Source of the DNA: Actinomycetes bacterium
GTDB taxonomy: Bacteria; Actinomycetota; Acidimicrobiia; Acidimicrobiales; RAAP-2
Length of the DNA: 64,000 nt
Direction of reading: 5' to 3'
NCBI GenBank assembly: GCA_021793395.1
Contig: JAJYSU010000002.1
Coordinates: 1-64,000 of the forward strand
The position numbers and the translations under genes are program-made. Shown piece after piece: positions 39,379 to 49,212 of this stretch (position 1 is the stretch's first letter; every line of letters begins with the position of its first letter). The notes below the pieces were generated by a model. That model had not been told where the DNA came from. It saw nothing but the letters and a program-made list of their open reading frames with translations, and made no database searches.

Positions 39379-39642
39379 ATGGAGACGATAGGAGTTCGCG
39401 AACTTCAGCAGCACGCTTCCGCGGCGCTACGGCGAGTAGCGCGTGGCGAAACTCTCGGAGTAACCGATCGGGGGCGTTTGGTGGCCGTCCTTAGTGCTCC
39501 GTCGACCGCGACCGGTACGTCAGGGTTGCTCGCCTCGGGACGAGTTCAACTCGCCCGTCGCCGTTCGCCCGATTTGCCCGCGCCAATTCGGGCCACTCGG
39601 AGCACGTCGGAGGTGCTCAACGAGTTACGAGACGAACGCTAA
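39379..39642 (+). CDS. Antitoxin, Phd/YefM-like
   Basis: METIGVRELQQHASAALRRVARGETLGVTDRGRLVAVLSAP; immediately upstream of PIN toxin. Confidence 0.85.
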   Translation: METIGVRELQQHASAALRRVARGETLGVTDRGRLVAVLSAPSTATGTSGLLASGRVQLARRRSPDLPAPIRATRSTSEVLNELRDER

Positions 39643-39652
39643 TACTCGCGTG

Positions 39653-40036
39653 GTGTGGTACCTCGATACGTCGGCCTTTCTCAAGTTGTTCGTCACCGAA
39701 AACGAGTCATCGGCGATGCGACGTTGGTTCTCATCTCACGATGCCGTCTGGTCGTCCCAGCTGCTCCACACGGAGTCCCTTCGGTCGGGCGCCCGCCTCG
39801 GGATCAACCGGGACGTTATAGAAGACGCGTTGGAATCTGTCTCGATGGTCTTGCCCAGCGTGGCGACCTTCTTCACCGCTGGTCGACTGTCGCCGACATC
39901 GCTGCGATCGCTCGATGCGTTGCATTTAGCAACCGCGATGGAACTTGGTGATGACCTCGAAGGTATGGTCGCGTATGACGATCATCTCATCGATGCAGCA
40001 CGGGCGGCGTCCATCCACGTGATCACACCGACGTAA
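39653..40036 (+). CDS. Toxin, PIN domain (VapC-like)
   Basis: VWYLDTSAFLKLFVTENES...LRSLDALHLATAMELGDDLEGMVAYDDHLIDAA; GTG start. Confidence 0.88.
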   Translation: MWYLDTSAFLKLFVTENESSAMRRWFSSHDAVWSSQLLHTESLRSGARLGINRDVIEDALESVSMVLPSVATFFTAGRLSPTSLRSLDALHLATAMELGDDLEGMVAYDDHLIDAARAASIHVITPT

Positions 40037-40084
40037 GCCGATACGGGTTACGCGAACATCCACTCGGCTCGTTGGCGTCCCTTC

Positions 40085-40560
40085 ACGTCTCGGCTCGACA
40101 GACCAACCTCACCGACGCCGAGTGGTTGGCGACATCGCCGCGCACGGCATGGTGCACCCGAACGTCGTACCGCCACCCGAGATCCGTGAACTGCGCGAAC
40201 GGGTCCGTTACCGCACGACCTAAGTCCAGGCGCGCGCCAGGAGCTTCAGCGCCTGGAGACGGTGCCCCAAGACGCCGGTATCACAGTGGCCCTGGCCCCG
40301 GCCGCGTCGGGGGTATGGAGCGTATCGTCGCGCGCCATGATCGAAGCGATGATCAACCGCGAGCGAGACCCCAGGTCGTGGCCACGATGGCCACGTCACG
40401 GCCGCGTGCGAAGATCTCCGAACTCGAGGAGGCCTTGAGTGGGCCCTACGGTTCACCCCACGCCACGGTCGCTCGCCAGATGATCGAACCCGTCAACTTC
40501 CTCGATCGCTCGAGTGCGACGCTGAGTGCGGGCATCACCGAGCCGCTTACCCTCATTGTG
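40085..40560 (+). pseudogene. IS110-family transposase remnant, multiple frameshifts
   Basis: Across frames: TDAEWLGDIAAHGMVHPNVVPPPEIRELRERVRYRTT*...RLETVPQDAGI...SSRAMIEAMINGERDP...PRAKISELEEALSGPYGSPHATVARQMIEPVNFLDRSSATLS. Confidence 0.7.
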
Positions 40561-41129
40561 AGGTCGGAGGCCAGCTGATACCGAAGTTCACGACGCTGCG
40601 CCCCACCCCCGTATCGAAGCAGACGTCACGGAGTTGGCGGGGAATCCAATGGAAGGTGCCAATGGGGCCGGCGTAGCCCTGCACGATGAGCCCGGTCGCC
40701 GTGGCCGGGTGACAGCCCCTCGGTGTCAGTCCCGCCACGGGCGTGAGAACCACGAAGAGGGCTTCGAGCTTTTGATGGCGAGCGATGACGAGTCGTCGGG
40801 GCTTGTCGGCGCCGGATGGAATCGACACGTCGTGCGTCGAGAGAATGGAGAGATTCGTGACGTCCGTCGTGTTTCGCACCGCGCGAACATCGGGCGCGCC
40901 CATCAACAGGTGACAGGTGGCTCCCGTGTCGTAGAAGTACAGCGACGAGCTCGTAGGCACGCACCTGGTGAAGTCCCGTCGTCGTCCTCACCCCGTAGGT
41001 CGCATTGGTCAGGGTCTTACCCGCTGTCACCGTAATCTGTGACGCCCCGCACGCGGGATGCGACGTCGCGGTGTGGGCAGTAGCTGACGCCGCCGCTGAG
41101 CACCCTGCAAGCAGTAGTGGCGTCAACAC
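40553..41129 (-). pseudogene. DUF4232-like lipoprotein with frameshift
   Basis: ORF 40626..41129 starts MLTPLLLAGCS (lipobox); downstream part continues in another frame as PTSSSLYFYDTGATCHLLMGAPDVRAV... (ORF 40553..40960). Confidence 0.6.
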
Positions 41130-41333
41130 AACGAGCGCGAATGCTGTCGTGTTCCCGCGAACTCACCACCGTACAGACGTCGTCATCGTTCATCTTCGGT
41201 CAGCCCCGAAGGCCGCACGACCTTGTCGTTCACCGCACAGGCGCAGGCGTCGAGCGCAGGCATCACCAAGCTCCGAGGATGCCCGACGTCGTCTCGCGTA
41301 TTCGCCAAGATTGTAGCGTAAACCTCGCCCGTT

Positions 41334-41355
41334 ATTAAGCCGAATTCGGCTTAAT
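41334..41355. repeat. 22-bp perfect palindrome ATTAAGCCGAATTCGGCTTAAT
   Basis: Exact self-reverse-complement in AT-rich intergenic DNA. Confidence 0.85.
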
Positions 41356-41497
41356 CAATGTGTCGGACCTTGCGCACACACCAACTGCCTGGTCTGCTGG
41401 ATACGCAATCTCGGCGGTCGGAAAGAGATGAATCGGCGATTTAGACTCCCATTAGTTTACAAAGACCACAATCTCCGCTCAACGCCGAACCTGACTA

Positions 41498-41597
41498 TAG
41501 AGAGCCACGCGAGACCGAGCGGTACGCGGACCGTGAGCCGGGACGCGCTCCACTGTCGAGATTCTGAGTGCTGCGAACCAACGACGGTCACGACGGG
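41498..41597 (+). repeat. 100-bp direct repeat, copy B
   Basis: Match to 39083-39182. Confidence 0.9.
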
Positions 41598-41962
41598 TGA
41601 CGTCGCGGTACGACTCGACGGTGGCGCGCCACGAATCGGTACGTCGGAGCGGCAATCCACTCGACGGGCGGCCACGAAAGAGCTCGACCGACGAGTCGCC
41701 ACCCGCCGCCCACGGCGATGAGGGCCTGCGCCACGGCACGCGAACCCTCGATCCGACGACCATCCTCAATCCACCAGGCCGCGCGAGCGATCTCCTCGCG
41801 ACTCACCACGGTGCCCCCCCGCGCGGTCGCGAACCACTGCTGAGCGTCGACGACACTGATGACGTCGCCGTCACCAGACGGGCGTCGACGATCGAGCCAG
41901 GCTGCGGCCGCCACGCACAGCGAGCACTCGCCGTCGTAAATCAAGGTTGCGCGCGCGCTCAC
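41588..41962 (-). CDS. DUF393 family protein (thiol-disulfide oxidoreductase DCC-like)
   Basis: ATLIYDGECSLCVAAAAWLDRR; AAWWIEDG; ALSWPPVEWIAAPTYRFVARHR. Confidence 0.88.
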   Translation of the reverse strand: MSARATLIYDGECSLCVAAAAWLDRRRPSGDGDVISVVDAQQWFATARGGTVVSREEIARAAWWIEDGRRIEGSRAVAQALIAVGGGWRLVGRALSWPPVEWIAAPTYRFVARHRRVVPRRHPS

Positions 41963-42281
41963 GTCGCCACGCTACCCTTCGACCAACCGCGTCAGTGCAG
42001 ACGTTCGGCGCATAGCCGTCGCGTCGACACCGATCGAAGCCGACGACCCTCTTACTCACCGACCAGGGACTGATCCCCGTTGACGCCTCGTCGACGTGCG
42101 CCTCGGCGACACGAGTGCGCCACGCGGAGTTCGCCTTTTCTCCACGTCCCGTCACAGGACCTGCCCCACAGAGAGGGCTCGGCTGGTTCAACCGGCCCAG
42201 TGGGCCGCGGCGTTGAGCTCACGGTCGATACTAAAACCACGCTCAGGCACCGCCGCACGACCGCGCCGTACGCTGAGAACC

Positions 42282-43538
42282 GTGCAGCGGCGCGTCGCAC
42301 TCGCGCAGTTGGCGCGGCACCGCGAGCCCGCACTCCTCGTTGCCGGCCAAACGGTGTCAACCTTCGGCGACGGCGTGGCCCTCGTCGCGCTGACCCTCCT
42401 GGTACTCGACACGACCCACAGCGCGAGTCGACTCGCCTGGTTCGCCGCCGCGCGCGTGACCCCGTTGGTCGCGTTCGTTCTCGTCGGTGGTGCGATCGTC
42501 GACCGCTTCTCACGACGACTACTACTCCTCGTCTCCGACGCCTCGCGCGCTCTGCTCACCGCAGCGTTGGCGCTCCTGATCGCCCACGGTTCACTGGACT
42601 ACGTCGACCTACTCGTCTTCGCCGTGTGCTTTGGCAGCTTTGACGCCCTCTTCATGCCCGCCATGACCGCGCTCACCCCCGAAATCGTGCCGGACGAGCT
42701 CCTCGGCGCCATGAACGCAGTGCGGCCGTTGTCGGCCAACCTCGTGGGCAACATGCTGGGGCCCGCCGTCGGGGGCGTCCTCGCCGCTCAGTCCACGACC
42801 TGGGCCATCGGCGTCGACAGCGCCACCTTCGTCGTGAGCGCCGCGACCCTGGCCCTCATGCACGCCACCCCTCGACCACAGCGGGCCTCGGTATCCACCA
42901 TGCTCGCTGACATCCAAGGCGGCCTGCGCTACGTCCGCTCCACCGTCTGGCTGTGGACGACGTTGGCGGGCGTCGCCGTCATCAACGCCTTCGTCTTCGT
43001 ACCCCTCAGCGTGCTCGTGCCGTACTTCTTGCGTCACAACCTGCACGCGAGCGCCGCCGACGTGGGCTACTTCTTTGCCGTCTCGGGCCCAGCGGGTGGA
43101 CTCGGGGCCCTCGTCGCGAGCAACCTCTCGACACCTCGACGTCGCATCCGAGTGATGTGGGGCTACTGGATCGCGGGAACGCTGTCGGTCACGATCATCA
43201 GTGTGGCGAGCCGTACCTGGGAAGTCATGATTACTCCCCTCGTCGTCAGCTCGACGATGATTCTCGGCAACGTGATCTGGGAGTCAATGATGCAACGTGA
43301 AGTGCCACGCGAACTACTTGGCCGGGCAAGTTCGGTGGACTGGTTCGTCTCGCTTGGACTCGCCCCGGTAGGACTCGTCGTGTCGGGCGCACTGGCCACG
43401 GCCCTCGGCGTTCGTACTTACTTTCTGATACTGGCGCTCATCACTGTCGTGCCGGGCCTAGCGATTGTCACCTCTCGACGAATCAACGCCGTTGACGTGG
43501 CCGCGGCGCCGTCACCCGAGCACGACGGCGTCACCTGA
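42282..43538 (+). CDS. MFS transporter (enterobactin exporter/DitE-like)
   Basis: VAGQTVSTFGDGVALVALTLLVLDTTHSASRLAW...VGGAIVDRFSRRLLLLVSD; GTG at 42282 in frame. Confidence 0.88.
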   Translation: MQRRVALAQLARHREPALLVAGQTVSTFGDGVALVALTLLVLDTTHSASRLAWFAAARVTPLVAFVLVGGAIVDRFSRRLLLLVSDASRALLTAALALLIAHGSLDYVDLLVFAVCFGSFDALFMPAMTALTPEIVPDELLGAMNAVRPLSANLVGNMLGPAVGGVLAAQSTTWAIGVDSATFVVSAATLALMHATPRPQRASVSTMLADIQGGLRYVRSTVWLWTTLAGVAVINAFVFVPLSVLVPYFLRHNLHASAADVGYFFAVSGPAGGLGALVASNLSTPRRRIRVMWGYWIAGTLSVTIISVASRTWEVMITPLVVSSTMILGNVIWESMMQREVPRELLGRASSVDWFVSLGLAPVGLVVSGALATALGVRTYFLILALITVVPGLAIVTSRRINAVDVAAAPSPEHDGVT

Positions 43539-43548
43539 CCGCGCTGGT

Positions 43549-43854
43549 TCAACCTAACGGGAACTGGGGCGCGACCGTCAACGGCGCGACCGCCATCCCA
43601 GAACCACGTCGGGCGTGCGCCGGGAAAATCCGGTCGGGGGTGAAGGACCTTCCCTTCATCTCGCCCTGGCGGCCACCGTGCACTTCTACCCACTCCTGGC
43701 CGTTGTGGTGGTTGACGACGTACGCCACGAAGACCCAACGATGGCCTCGACCCGTGTGGCCATCGACCACCACGGCGTCGCCGGACACCAACCCCGCCCA
43801 CCTCGATGATCGCACAATGTGATTCGGGCCAGTCGACGGGGAGTCTCGCACCAC
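43549..43854 (-). CDS. Hypothetical protein
   Basis: 101 aa; SRWAGLVSGDAVVVDGHTGRGHRWVFVAYVVNHHNGQEWVEVHGGRQGEMKGRSFTPDRIFP reads as a compact beta-rich domain. Confidence 0.55.
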   Translation of the reverse strand: MVRDSPSTGPNHIVRSSRWAGLVSGDAVVVDGHTGRGHRWVFVAYVVNHHNGQEWVEVHGGRQGEMKGRSFTPDRIFPAHARRGSGMAVAPLTVAPQFPLG

Positions 43855-43943
43855 CCCTTTTCTAGTCCGTTGTGTTCTCGTTCGTCACGCTCGCGGGCGT
43901 CGCGTCATGGTGACCGTCACAGTCCTCGCCTACCGTACGGAGT

Positions 43944-44735
43944 ATGCCCTTCACGCAGTCACTGCCGAGCGCGCTGTCACCGTCGCGACTCGAGGACTTC
44001 CAGCGCTGCCCGCGCCGCTACCAGTACGCCTCGATCGAGCGGCGCCGCCAGCCCGCCACCTACGCGACCGTCAAGGGTCGCGTGGTCCACCAGGTCCTCG
44101 AATCACTCTTCAACGTCGACGCCGACGCGCGCACCACCGAGGTCGCGTGGTCGGCGTTACCCGGCGCTCTCGATGCCGTCCTCTCCGAGGACGTTCGAGC
44201 CGACCTCGCCCTCGACGACGAGCTCGCGCGACGACTGCGCGACGACGCCGCGCGCGTCGTCGCGAACTACTTCTCCATGGAAGACCCCAGTGCCGTCCGC
44301 GTCGAGGGGGTGGAATTGCGCCTGCGCGTCACGGTTGACGGCGCGCCACTCCTGGGGATCCTGGACCGGCTCGACCGTGACGACCACGACGAACTCGTGA
44401 TCGTGGACTACAAGACGGGCTCGCTTCCCTCGCGCTCGTTCGATACGGCCACCTTCGCCAACACCGAGCTCTACGCGGCGTTGTGCGAGTCGACGCTCGG
44501 CGAGCGGCCCACGAGAATCCGCCTTCTCTACGTCACCCACGGGGAGGCCATTGAACGAGCCGTGAGTGCGGTCGTCATCGACGCGCGAGCGCGCGCGGCG
44601 TCGGCCGCGTGGGCGCGCATCACGCGCTACTACGAGGCCGGCCAGTTCCCCGCGACACCGTCGCGCAACGCGTGTCGCTTCTGCCCCTACACCGCCGTGT
44701 GTCGAGAGTCGGGCGTCGCGGTCGTCGCGGGCTGA
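43944..44735 (+). CDS. RecB-family PD-(D/E)XK exonuclease with C-terminal Cys cluster
   Basis: LSPSRLEDFQRCPRRYQYASIERR; GILDRLDRD...ELVIVDYKTG; CRFCPYTAVCRESG. Confidence 0.88.
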   Translation: MPFTQSLPSALSPSRLEDFQRCPRRYQYASIERRRQPATYATVKGRVVHQVLESLFNVDADARTTEVAWSALPGALDAVLSEDVRADLALDDELARRLRDDAARVVANYFSMEDPSAVRVEGVELRLRVTVDGAPLLGILDRLDRDDHDELVIVDYKTGSLPSRSFDTATFANTELYAALCESTLGERPTRIRLLYVTHGEAIERAVSAVVIDARARAASAAWARITRYYEAGQFPATPSRNACRFCPYTAVCRESGVAVVAG

Positions 44736-44750
44736 CCGTAGGGTGAGGGG

Positions 44751-45347
44751 GTGACCTCGTTCGATCTCTCCTTCGACTACCGCTGTCCCTTCGCCAAGAA
44801 CATCCACCTCCACGTGCTTCACGCGCTCAAGGGTGGTGCGACCTTCGACGTGCGCTTCGTCCCGTGGACCTTGAGCCAGGGACACCGGCCCGAAGGAGCG
44901 CCCGACGTCTGGGACGATCCCGCGTACGACGGTGACCTCCTGGCGCTCGCCGCGGGTATCTCGGTACGCGATCAACAGCCGACGCTCTTTCTCGCGGCCC
45001 ACGAGGCCCTCTTTCGATCCCGCCACGAGCGAGCGCTACGCCTGGCCACGAGTGACGAGATCGACCTCGTGCTCGAACCCCTCGGCGTCGACCTCGCGAT
45101 GCTGCACGACGACCTGGCGTCGCGGCGTCCTCATCGCGTCATTGGCGAGAGCTACGAGGAGTTCTCGCACTACGACGCGTTCGGCGTGCCCACCTTCGTC
45201 GTCGACGGTGACGCCACGTTCGTACGCTGGATGACGCCGCCCGCGGGCGATCCGGCCACGTCCGCGGACATCATCGACTCGCTGCTCACTCTGATGCGCT
45301 CGCGCGTCGACTTGAATGAGTTCAAACACACCCGGCTGCCCGCCTAA
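44751..45347 (+). CDS. DsbA family protein
   Basis: FDLSFDYRCPFAKNIHLHVLHAL; FGVPTFVVDG. Confidence 0.85.
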   Translation: MTSFDLSFDYRCPFAKNIHLHVLHALKGGATFDVRFVPWTLSQGHRPEGAPDVWDDPAYDGDLLALAAGISVRDQQPTLFLAAHEALFRSRHERALRLATSDEIDLVLEPLGVDLAMLHDDLASRRPHRVIGESYEEFSHYDAFGVPTFVVDGDATFVRWMTPPAGDPATSADIIDSLLTLMRSRVDLNEFKHTRLPA

Positions 45348-45743
45348 TTAGGCCGCGAGGCGACACACCAGCTCGGCGAGCGCCGCGACTCCGAGCACGA
45401 GCGCCGGGGCCAGCGTCGCGAGGCGATCACCGTGACGTCGGTGCGTGATCACCGCGCCACCCATCAGAACGACGAGGCCCGCCGCGGCCACCTCATTAAC
45501 GATGGCCTCAATCGACGATCCCGTCGCGGTCAGCCCCACCACGAGGGCAACCGCCGCCACGATCTCCAGAATCCCGATGCGTCGGTAGGCATCTTTCGTG
45601 AAGTCCAGGTGCGACGCGGCCGCCGAGGTCAACGGGTTAAAGATCACCTTCTGCACGCCCGCGCTCGCGAAGGCAAGAAACAAGATAAGTGCCAACACGC
45701 TGGCAACTGCGGACATGGTGACTCCTTCACGATGACTCTCCAC
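45348..45743 (-). CDS. DoxX-like membrane protein
   Basis: 131 aa, four TM segments; KVIFNPLTSAAASHLDFTKDAYRRIGILEIVAAVALVVGL. Confidence 0.75.
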   Translation of the reverse strand: MESHREGVTMSAVASVLALILFLAFASAGVQKVIFNPLTSAAASHLDFTKDAYRRIGILEIVAAVALVVGLTATGSSIEAIVNEVAAAGLVVLMGGAVITHRRHGDRLATLAPALVLGVAALAELVCRLAA

Positions 45744-45800
45744 GAGACCCGTTCGACTCTACTCGCGGGTCACCGGCCCGCCGTTGCACACTCGGACAGC

Positions 45801-46709
45801 TCACGTCCCGGCAAAGTCGATCAGCGCCTCCACCGTCGCGTCGCGCTCCGCGCGCGAGCCCGTAGGAGCAGCAGAGAACTCGCTGACTCCCGCCTGCGCG
45901 AGACGAGATAGTTGCTCGAGGACGTGCTCCCGTGAACCCACGATCGCCACGTCAGCGGGTTCACGCGCACCCTCACGCGCCATCACCGCCGCGTAGCTGG
46001 GCAACGTCGGGTACACGGCGAACGCCTCGTTAATTCGCTCACGCGCCCCCGAGAGGTCGTTGGTCACGGTGATCGGCAAGGAACAGACGATTCGCGGCTC
46101 GCGACGCCCCACGGCGGCGGCGGCGCGACGGATCTGTGGTACGACGTAGTCCTCTATGGTGTCGGCTCCGGCCATCCACAGAACGGTGCCATCGCTCACT
46201 TGGCCCGCGAGTTCGAGCATGCGTGGTCCGAGCGCCGCGACTACCAGTCCCGGCGGGTCGACCTCGGTCGGGCCCACGGGACTGGTCACGACCACGTGGA
46301 GACGCTCACCCTCCACGTTCACGGGCTCGCCTCGCAACATCGGCGCCAGTACCGCCAGATACTCCTCGAGAAACGCGACCGGGCGCTCGAAGGAGAGCCC
46401 CCACATCCCCTCGACGATGACCTGATGCGACAGGCCCACCCCGAGGGTCAACTTTCCCCCGATCGCGTCGGCGACCGTGCGCGCCTGCGCCGCCAACATA
46501 GCGGGGTGGCGCGGCTGCACCGGAACCACCGCGGTACCGAGATCGAGATCGCGCAGTTCGTGGCCGACCACGGCGAGCACCGTGAGCGTGTCCGGTCCGA
46601 AAATCTGCGACGACCACAGGCTGGTGAAACCCAGGTCACGCCACCGCCGCGCGCGCTCGAGGATCGTGTCCAGTGACCCGTTGGTGTCCAAACCCATAGC
46701 GATGCGCAT
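45801..46709 (-). CDS. LLM class oxidoreductase, F420-dependent-like
   Basis: MRIAMGLDTNGSLDTILERARRWRDLGFTSLWSSQIFGPDTLTVLAVVGHE; start trimmed to ATG at 46709. Confidence 0.88.
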   Translation of the reverse strand: MRIAMGLDTNGSLDTILERARRWRDLGFTSLWSSQIFGPDTLTVLAVVGHELRDLDLGTAVVPVQPRHPAMLAAQARTVADAIGGKLTLGVGLSHQVIVEGMWGLSFERPVAFLEEYLAVLAPMLRGEPVNVEGERLHVVVTSPVGPTEVDPPGLVVAALGPRMLELAGQVSDGTVLWMAGADTIEDYVVPQIRRAAAAVGRREPRIVCSLPITVTNDLSGARERINEAFAVYPTLPSYAAVMAREGAREPADVAIVGSREHVLEQLSRLAQAGVSEFSAAPTGSRAERDATVEALIDFAGT

Positions 46710-46736
46710 CACGACCTCCTCGACGCTCCCGGTAAC

Positions 46737-47891
46737 GTGTCCGGCGTGTCCGTCGTGCCCCACGGTAGTTCGCTCTCGCGCGTCGGCGTGGTGGGCGGGG
46801 GTCAACTGGCCCGCCTCCTCGGTGAATCGGAGCGACCAGGGATCTCCGTGACGGTTCTCGCGCGCGACGACGAGCCGGCCATCGCCACCTGCGACGACGT
46901 CATCATCGGCGACGCGCGCGACGACGCGGCACTGCGCGCGCTCGCCGAACGCGTCGACGTCATCACCTTCGACCACGAACTCGTGGATCTCGACCAGCTA
47001 ACGCGCCTGGAGTCCGAGGGCGTGCTGCTGCGCCCCGGACCCGGCGCGCTGCGCGCCGCCGTCGACAAGTCCTACCAGCGTCAGCTCGTCGCGGAGGCGG
47101 GCCTGCCCGTTCCGCGCTTCGTCGTCGCGCGCTCTGCGCGCGACGCGCGCCTGGCGGCGTTCCTCGACACCGTCGACGCCGCCCCCGTGGTGAAGGCCGC
47201 CCGCGGAGGCTACGACGGGCGCGGCGTCGTCTTCGCCACCGACCGCGACGACGCGCTCTCCGCCGTCCAACGCCTGGGAGACGTCGTCGTCGAGGAGCGC
47301 CAGACGCTGCGCGGCGAGGTGGCTCAACTGCTCGTGCGCGGAGCGGACGGACAGGTCGTGACCTACCCCCTGGTGACGACGGTTCAGCGCGACGGGCAGT
47401 GCGTCGAGGTTCGCTACCCCAGCGACGCGCGACACGACGACGAGGCCGCCACGCTGGCGGGTCGGGTGGCCGAGCTGATAGACGCCGTCGGGGTGTTGGC
47501 GGTCGAGTTCTTCGTCACCGACGCGGGACTGCTGATCAACGAGGTCGCCCTGCGGCCCCACAACACCGGCCACTGGACCATCGAGGGCTCGCGCACCAGC
47601 CAGTTCACCAACCACCTGGCCGCGGTCACGGGACGGCCCCTCGGGCCCACGACCCCCACGGCGGCCCACGTCGTGATGGTCAACGTCATCGGCGGGCCCC
47701 GGCCGGCGCCGGTCGGCTGGTCGCGCCCGGAGCGACGCGCGGGCCTCGCGGTCCACGACTACGCCAAAGCCTGGCGCCCGGGACGCAAGCTCGGGCACGT
47801 CACGGCGTGGGGTGACGACGCGGCGTCCGCGCGCGTGAGAGCATGGCGTGAGGCGCGGGGCGCGGGCACCGCCGGTTGGGAGGACGCGTGA
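46737..47891 (+). CDS. purK: 5-(carboxyamino)imidazole ribonucleotide synthase
   Basis: VGVVGGGQLARLL; ATP-grasp; INEVALRPHNTGHWTIEG. Confidence 0.95.
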   Translation: MSGVSVVPHGSSLSRVGVVGGGQLARLLGESERPGISVTVLARDDEPAIATCDDVIIGDARDDAALRALAERVDVITFDHELVDLDQLTRLESEGVLLRPGPGALRAAVDKSYQRQLVAEAGLPVPRFVVARSARDARLAAFLDTVDAAPVVKAARGGYDGRGVVFATDRDDALSAVQRLGDVVVEERQTLRGEVAQLLVRGADGQVVTYPLVTTVQRDGQCVEVRYPSDARHDDEAATLAGRVAELIDAVGVLAVEFFVTDAGLLINEVALRPHNTGHWTIEGSRTSQFTNHLAAVTGRPLGPTTPTAAHVVMVNVIGGPRPAPVGWSRPERRAGLAVHDYAKAWRPGRKLGHVTAWGDDAASARVRAWREARGAGTAGWEDA

Positions 47892-48373
47892 ACCCCCGAG
47901 TGGGCATCGTCATGGGATCGGCGTCCGATCACCCCGTCATGGTCGCGGCGGGCGAGACCCTGGAACGCTTCGGCGTCGCGCACGAGGTGCGAGTCGTGTC
48001 CGCGCACCGCACCCCCGACGCCATGGTGGACTACGGCCACCACGCGCGAGAGCGGGGCCTACGCGTGATCATCGCCGGGGCGGGCGGGGCCGCCCACCTT
48101 CCGGGAATGCTGGCCGCGCTGACGACCCTGCCCGTGGTCGGCGTACCCATCGCCCAGGCGCGCCTCGACGGACTGGACTCGCTGCTCTCCATCGTCCAGA
48201 TGCCCCGCGGGGTACCGGTCGCGACGGTGGCCATCAACGGCTCGCTCAATGCCGCCCTCGTGGCGCTGCGCATCCTGGCGCTGAACGACGAGGCCCTGGC
48301 CGAGGCCCTGGCCGCGTACCGTGACGAGCTCGCGCACCAGGCCCTCGAGCAGGACCGTACACTACCCAGGTAG
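47888..48373 (+). CDS. purE: 5-(carboxyamino)imidazole ribonucleotide mutase
   Basis: [47 protein letters not shown]. Confidence 0.96.
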   Translation: MNPRVGIVMGSASDHPVMVAAGETLERFGVAHEVRVVSAHRTPDAMVDYGHHARERGLRVIIAGAGGAAHLPGMLAALTTLPVVGVPIAQARLDGLDSLLSIVQMPRGVPVATVAINGSLNAALVALRILALNDEALAEALAAYRDELAHQALEQDRTLPR

Positions 48374-48453
48374 TCAGTCGACGACTGCGGCCCGGGCTAC
48401 CTCGCACCAGGGGCTCCGGGCCCCTAGTCTGGTGACAATGAAGGAGGCCCGCC

Positions 48454-49212
48454 ATGGGTTTGGTACAGCGCGTCACGACGATCTTCAAAGCGAAGTCCAA
48501 CGCGGCCCTAGACAAAATCGAAGATCCCCGCCAGACGCTCGATCTGTCCTACCAGCAGCAACTCGATAACCTCACGAAGGTTCGCCGGGCAGTGGCCGAC
48601 GTGGCGACCGCGCGCAAGCGAGTGGAGATCCAGGCGGAGCAGTTGAAGGGCCAAGGGGACAAACTGGCCGAACAGGCCAAGGCCGCCCTCTCCCAGGGCA
48701 ACGAGCCCCTCGCCCGCGAGGCCCTGACCCGACGCGAGGCCATCGCCGCCCAGCTGCAGGACCTCGACACCCAGCACGCGAGCATCGTGGAACAAGAAGA
48801 CAAGTTGACGGCGACGGCGCAGAAGCTCCAGAGCGAGGTCGAGGCGTTCCGTACCCGCAAGGAGACCATCAAGGCCAGTTACACCGCGGCCGAGGCGTCC
48901 GCGCACGTCAACGAGGCCGTCAGCGGCATCTCAACGTCGATTTCGGACGCCGGGGCCGCCATGCAGCGCGCCCAGGACAAGGTCGCGACCATGCAGGCTC
49001 GCAGCGGGGCGCTGGACGAACTGCTCGCCTCGGGGGCCCTGACGGACCTCACCGCGAGTCCCAGCGACGACATTCAGGCCCAGCTCGACAAGGCCAGCAC
49101 GACGTCCAACGTCGACGCGCAACTCGCCGCGTTGAAGTCGCAACTATCCAGTGGAACCGACGCGGGCGCCCTCGCCTCGGGAGACGCCGCCTCGAGCGAG
49201 GAGACGAAGTAG
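48454..49212 (+). CDS. pspA: PspA/IM30 family protein
   Basis: MGLVQRVTTIFKAKSNAALDKIEDPRQTLDLSYQQQLDNLTKVRRAVADVATARKR. Confidence 0.9.
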   Translation: MGLVQRVTTIFKAKSNAALDKIEDPRQTLDLSYQQQLDNLTKVRRAVADVATARKRVEIQAEQLKGQGDKLAEQAKAALSQGNEPLAREALTRREAIAAQLQDLDTQHASIVEQEDKLTATAQKLQSEVEAFRTRKETIKASYTAAEASAHVNEAVSGISTSISDAGAAMQRAQDKVATMQARSGALDELLASGALTDLTASPSDDIQAQLDKASTTSNVDAQLAALKSQLSSGTDAGALASGDAASSEETK

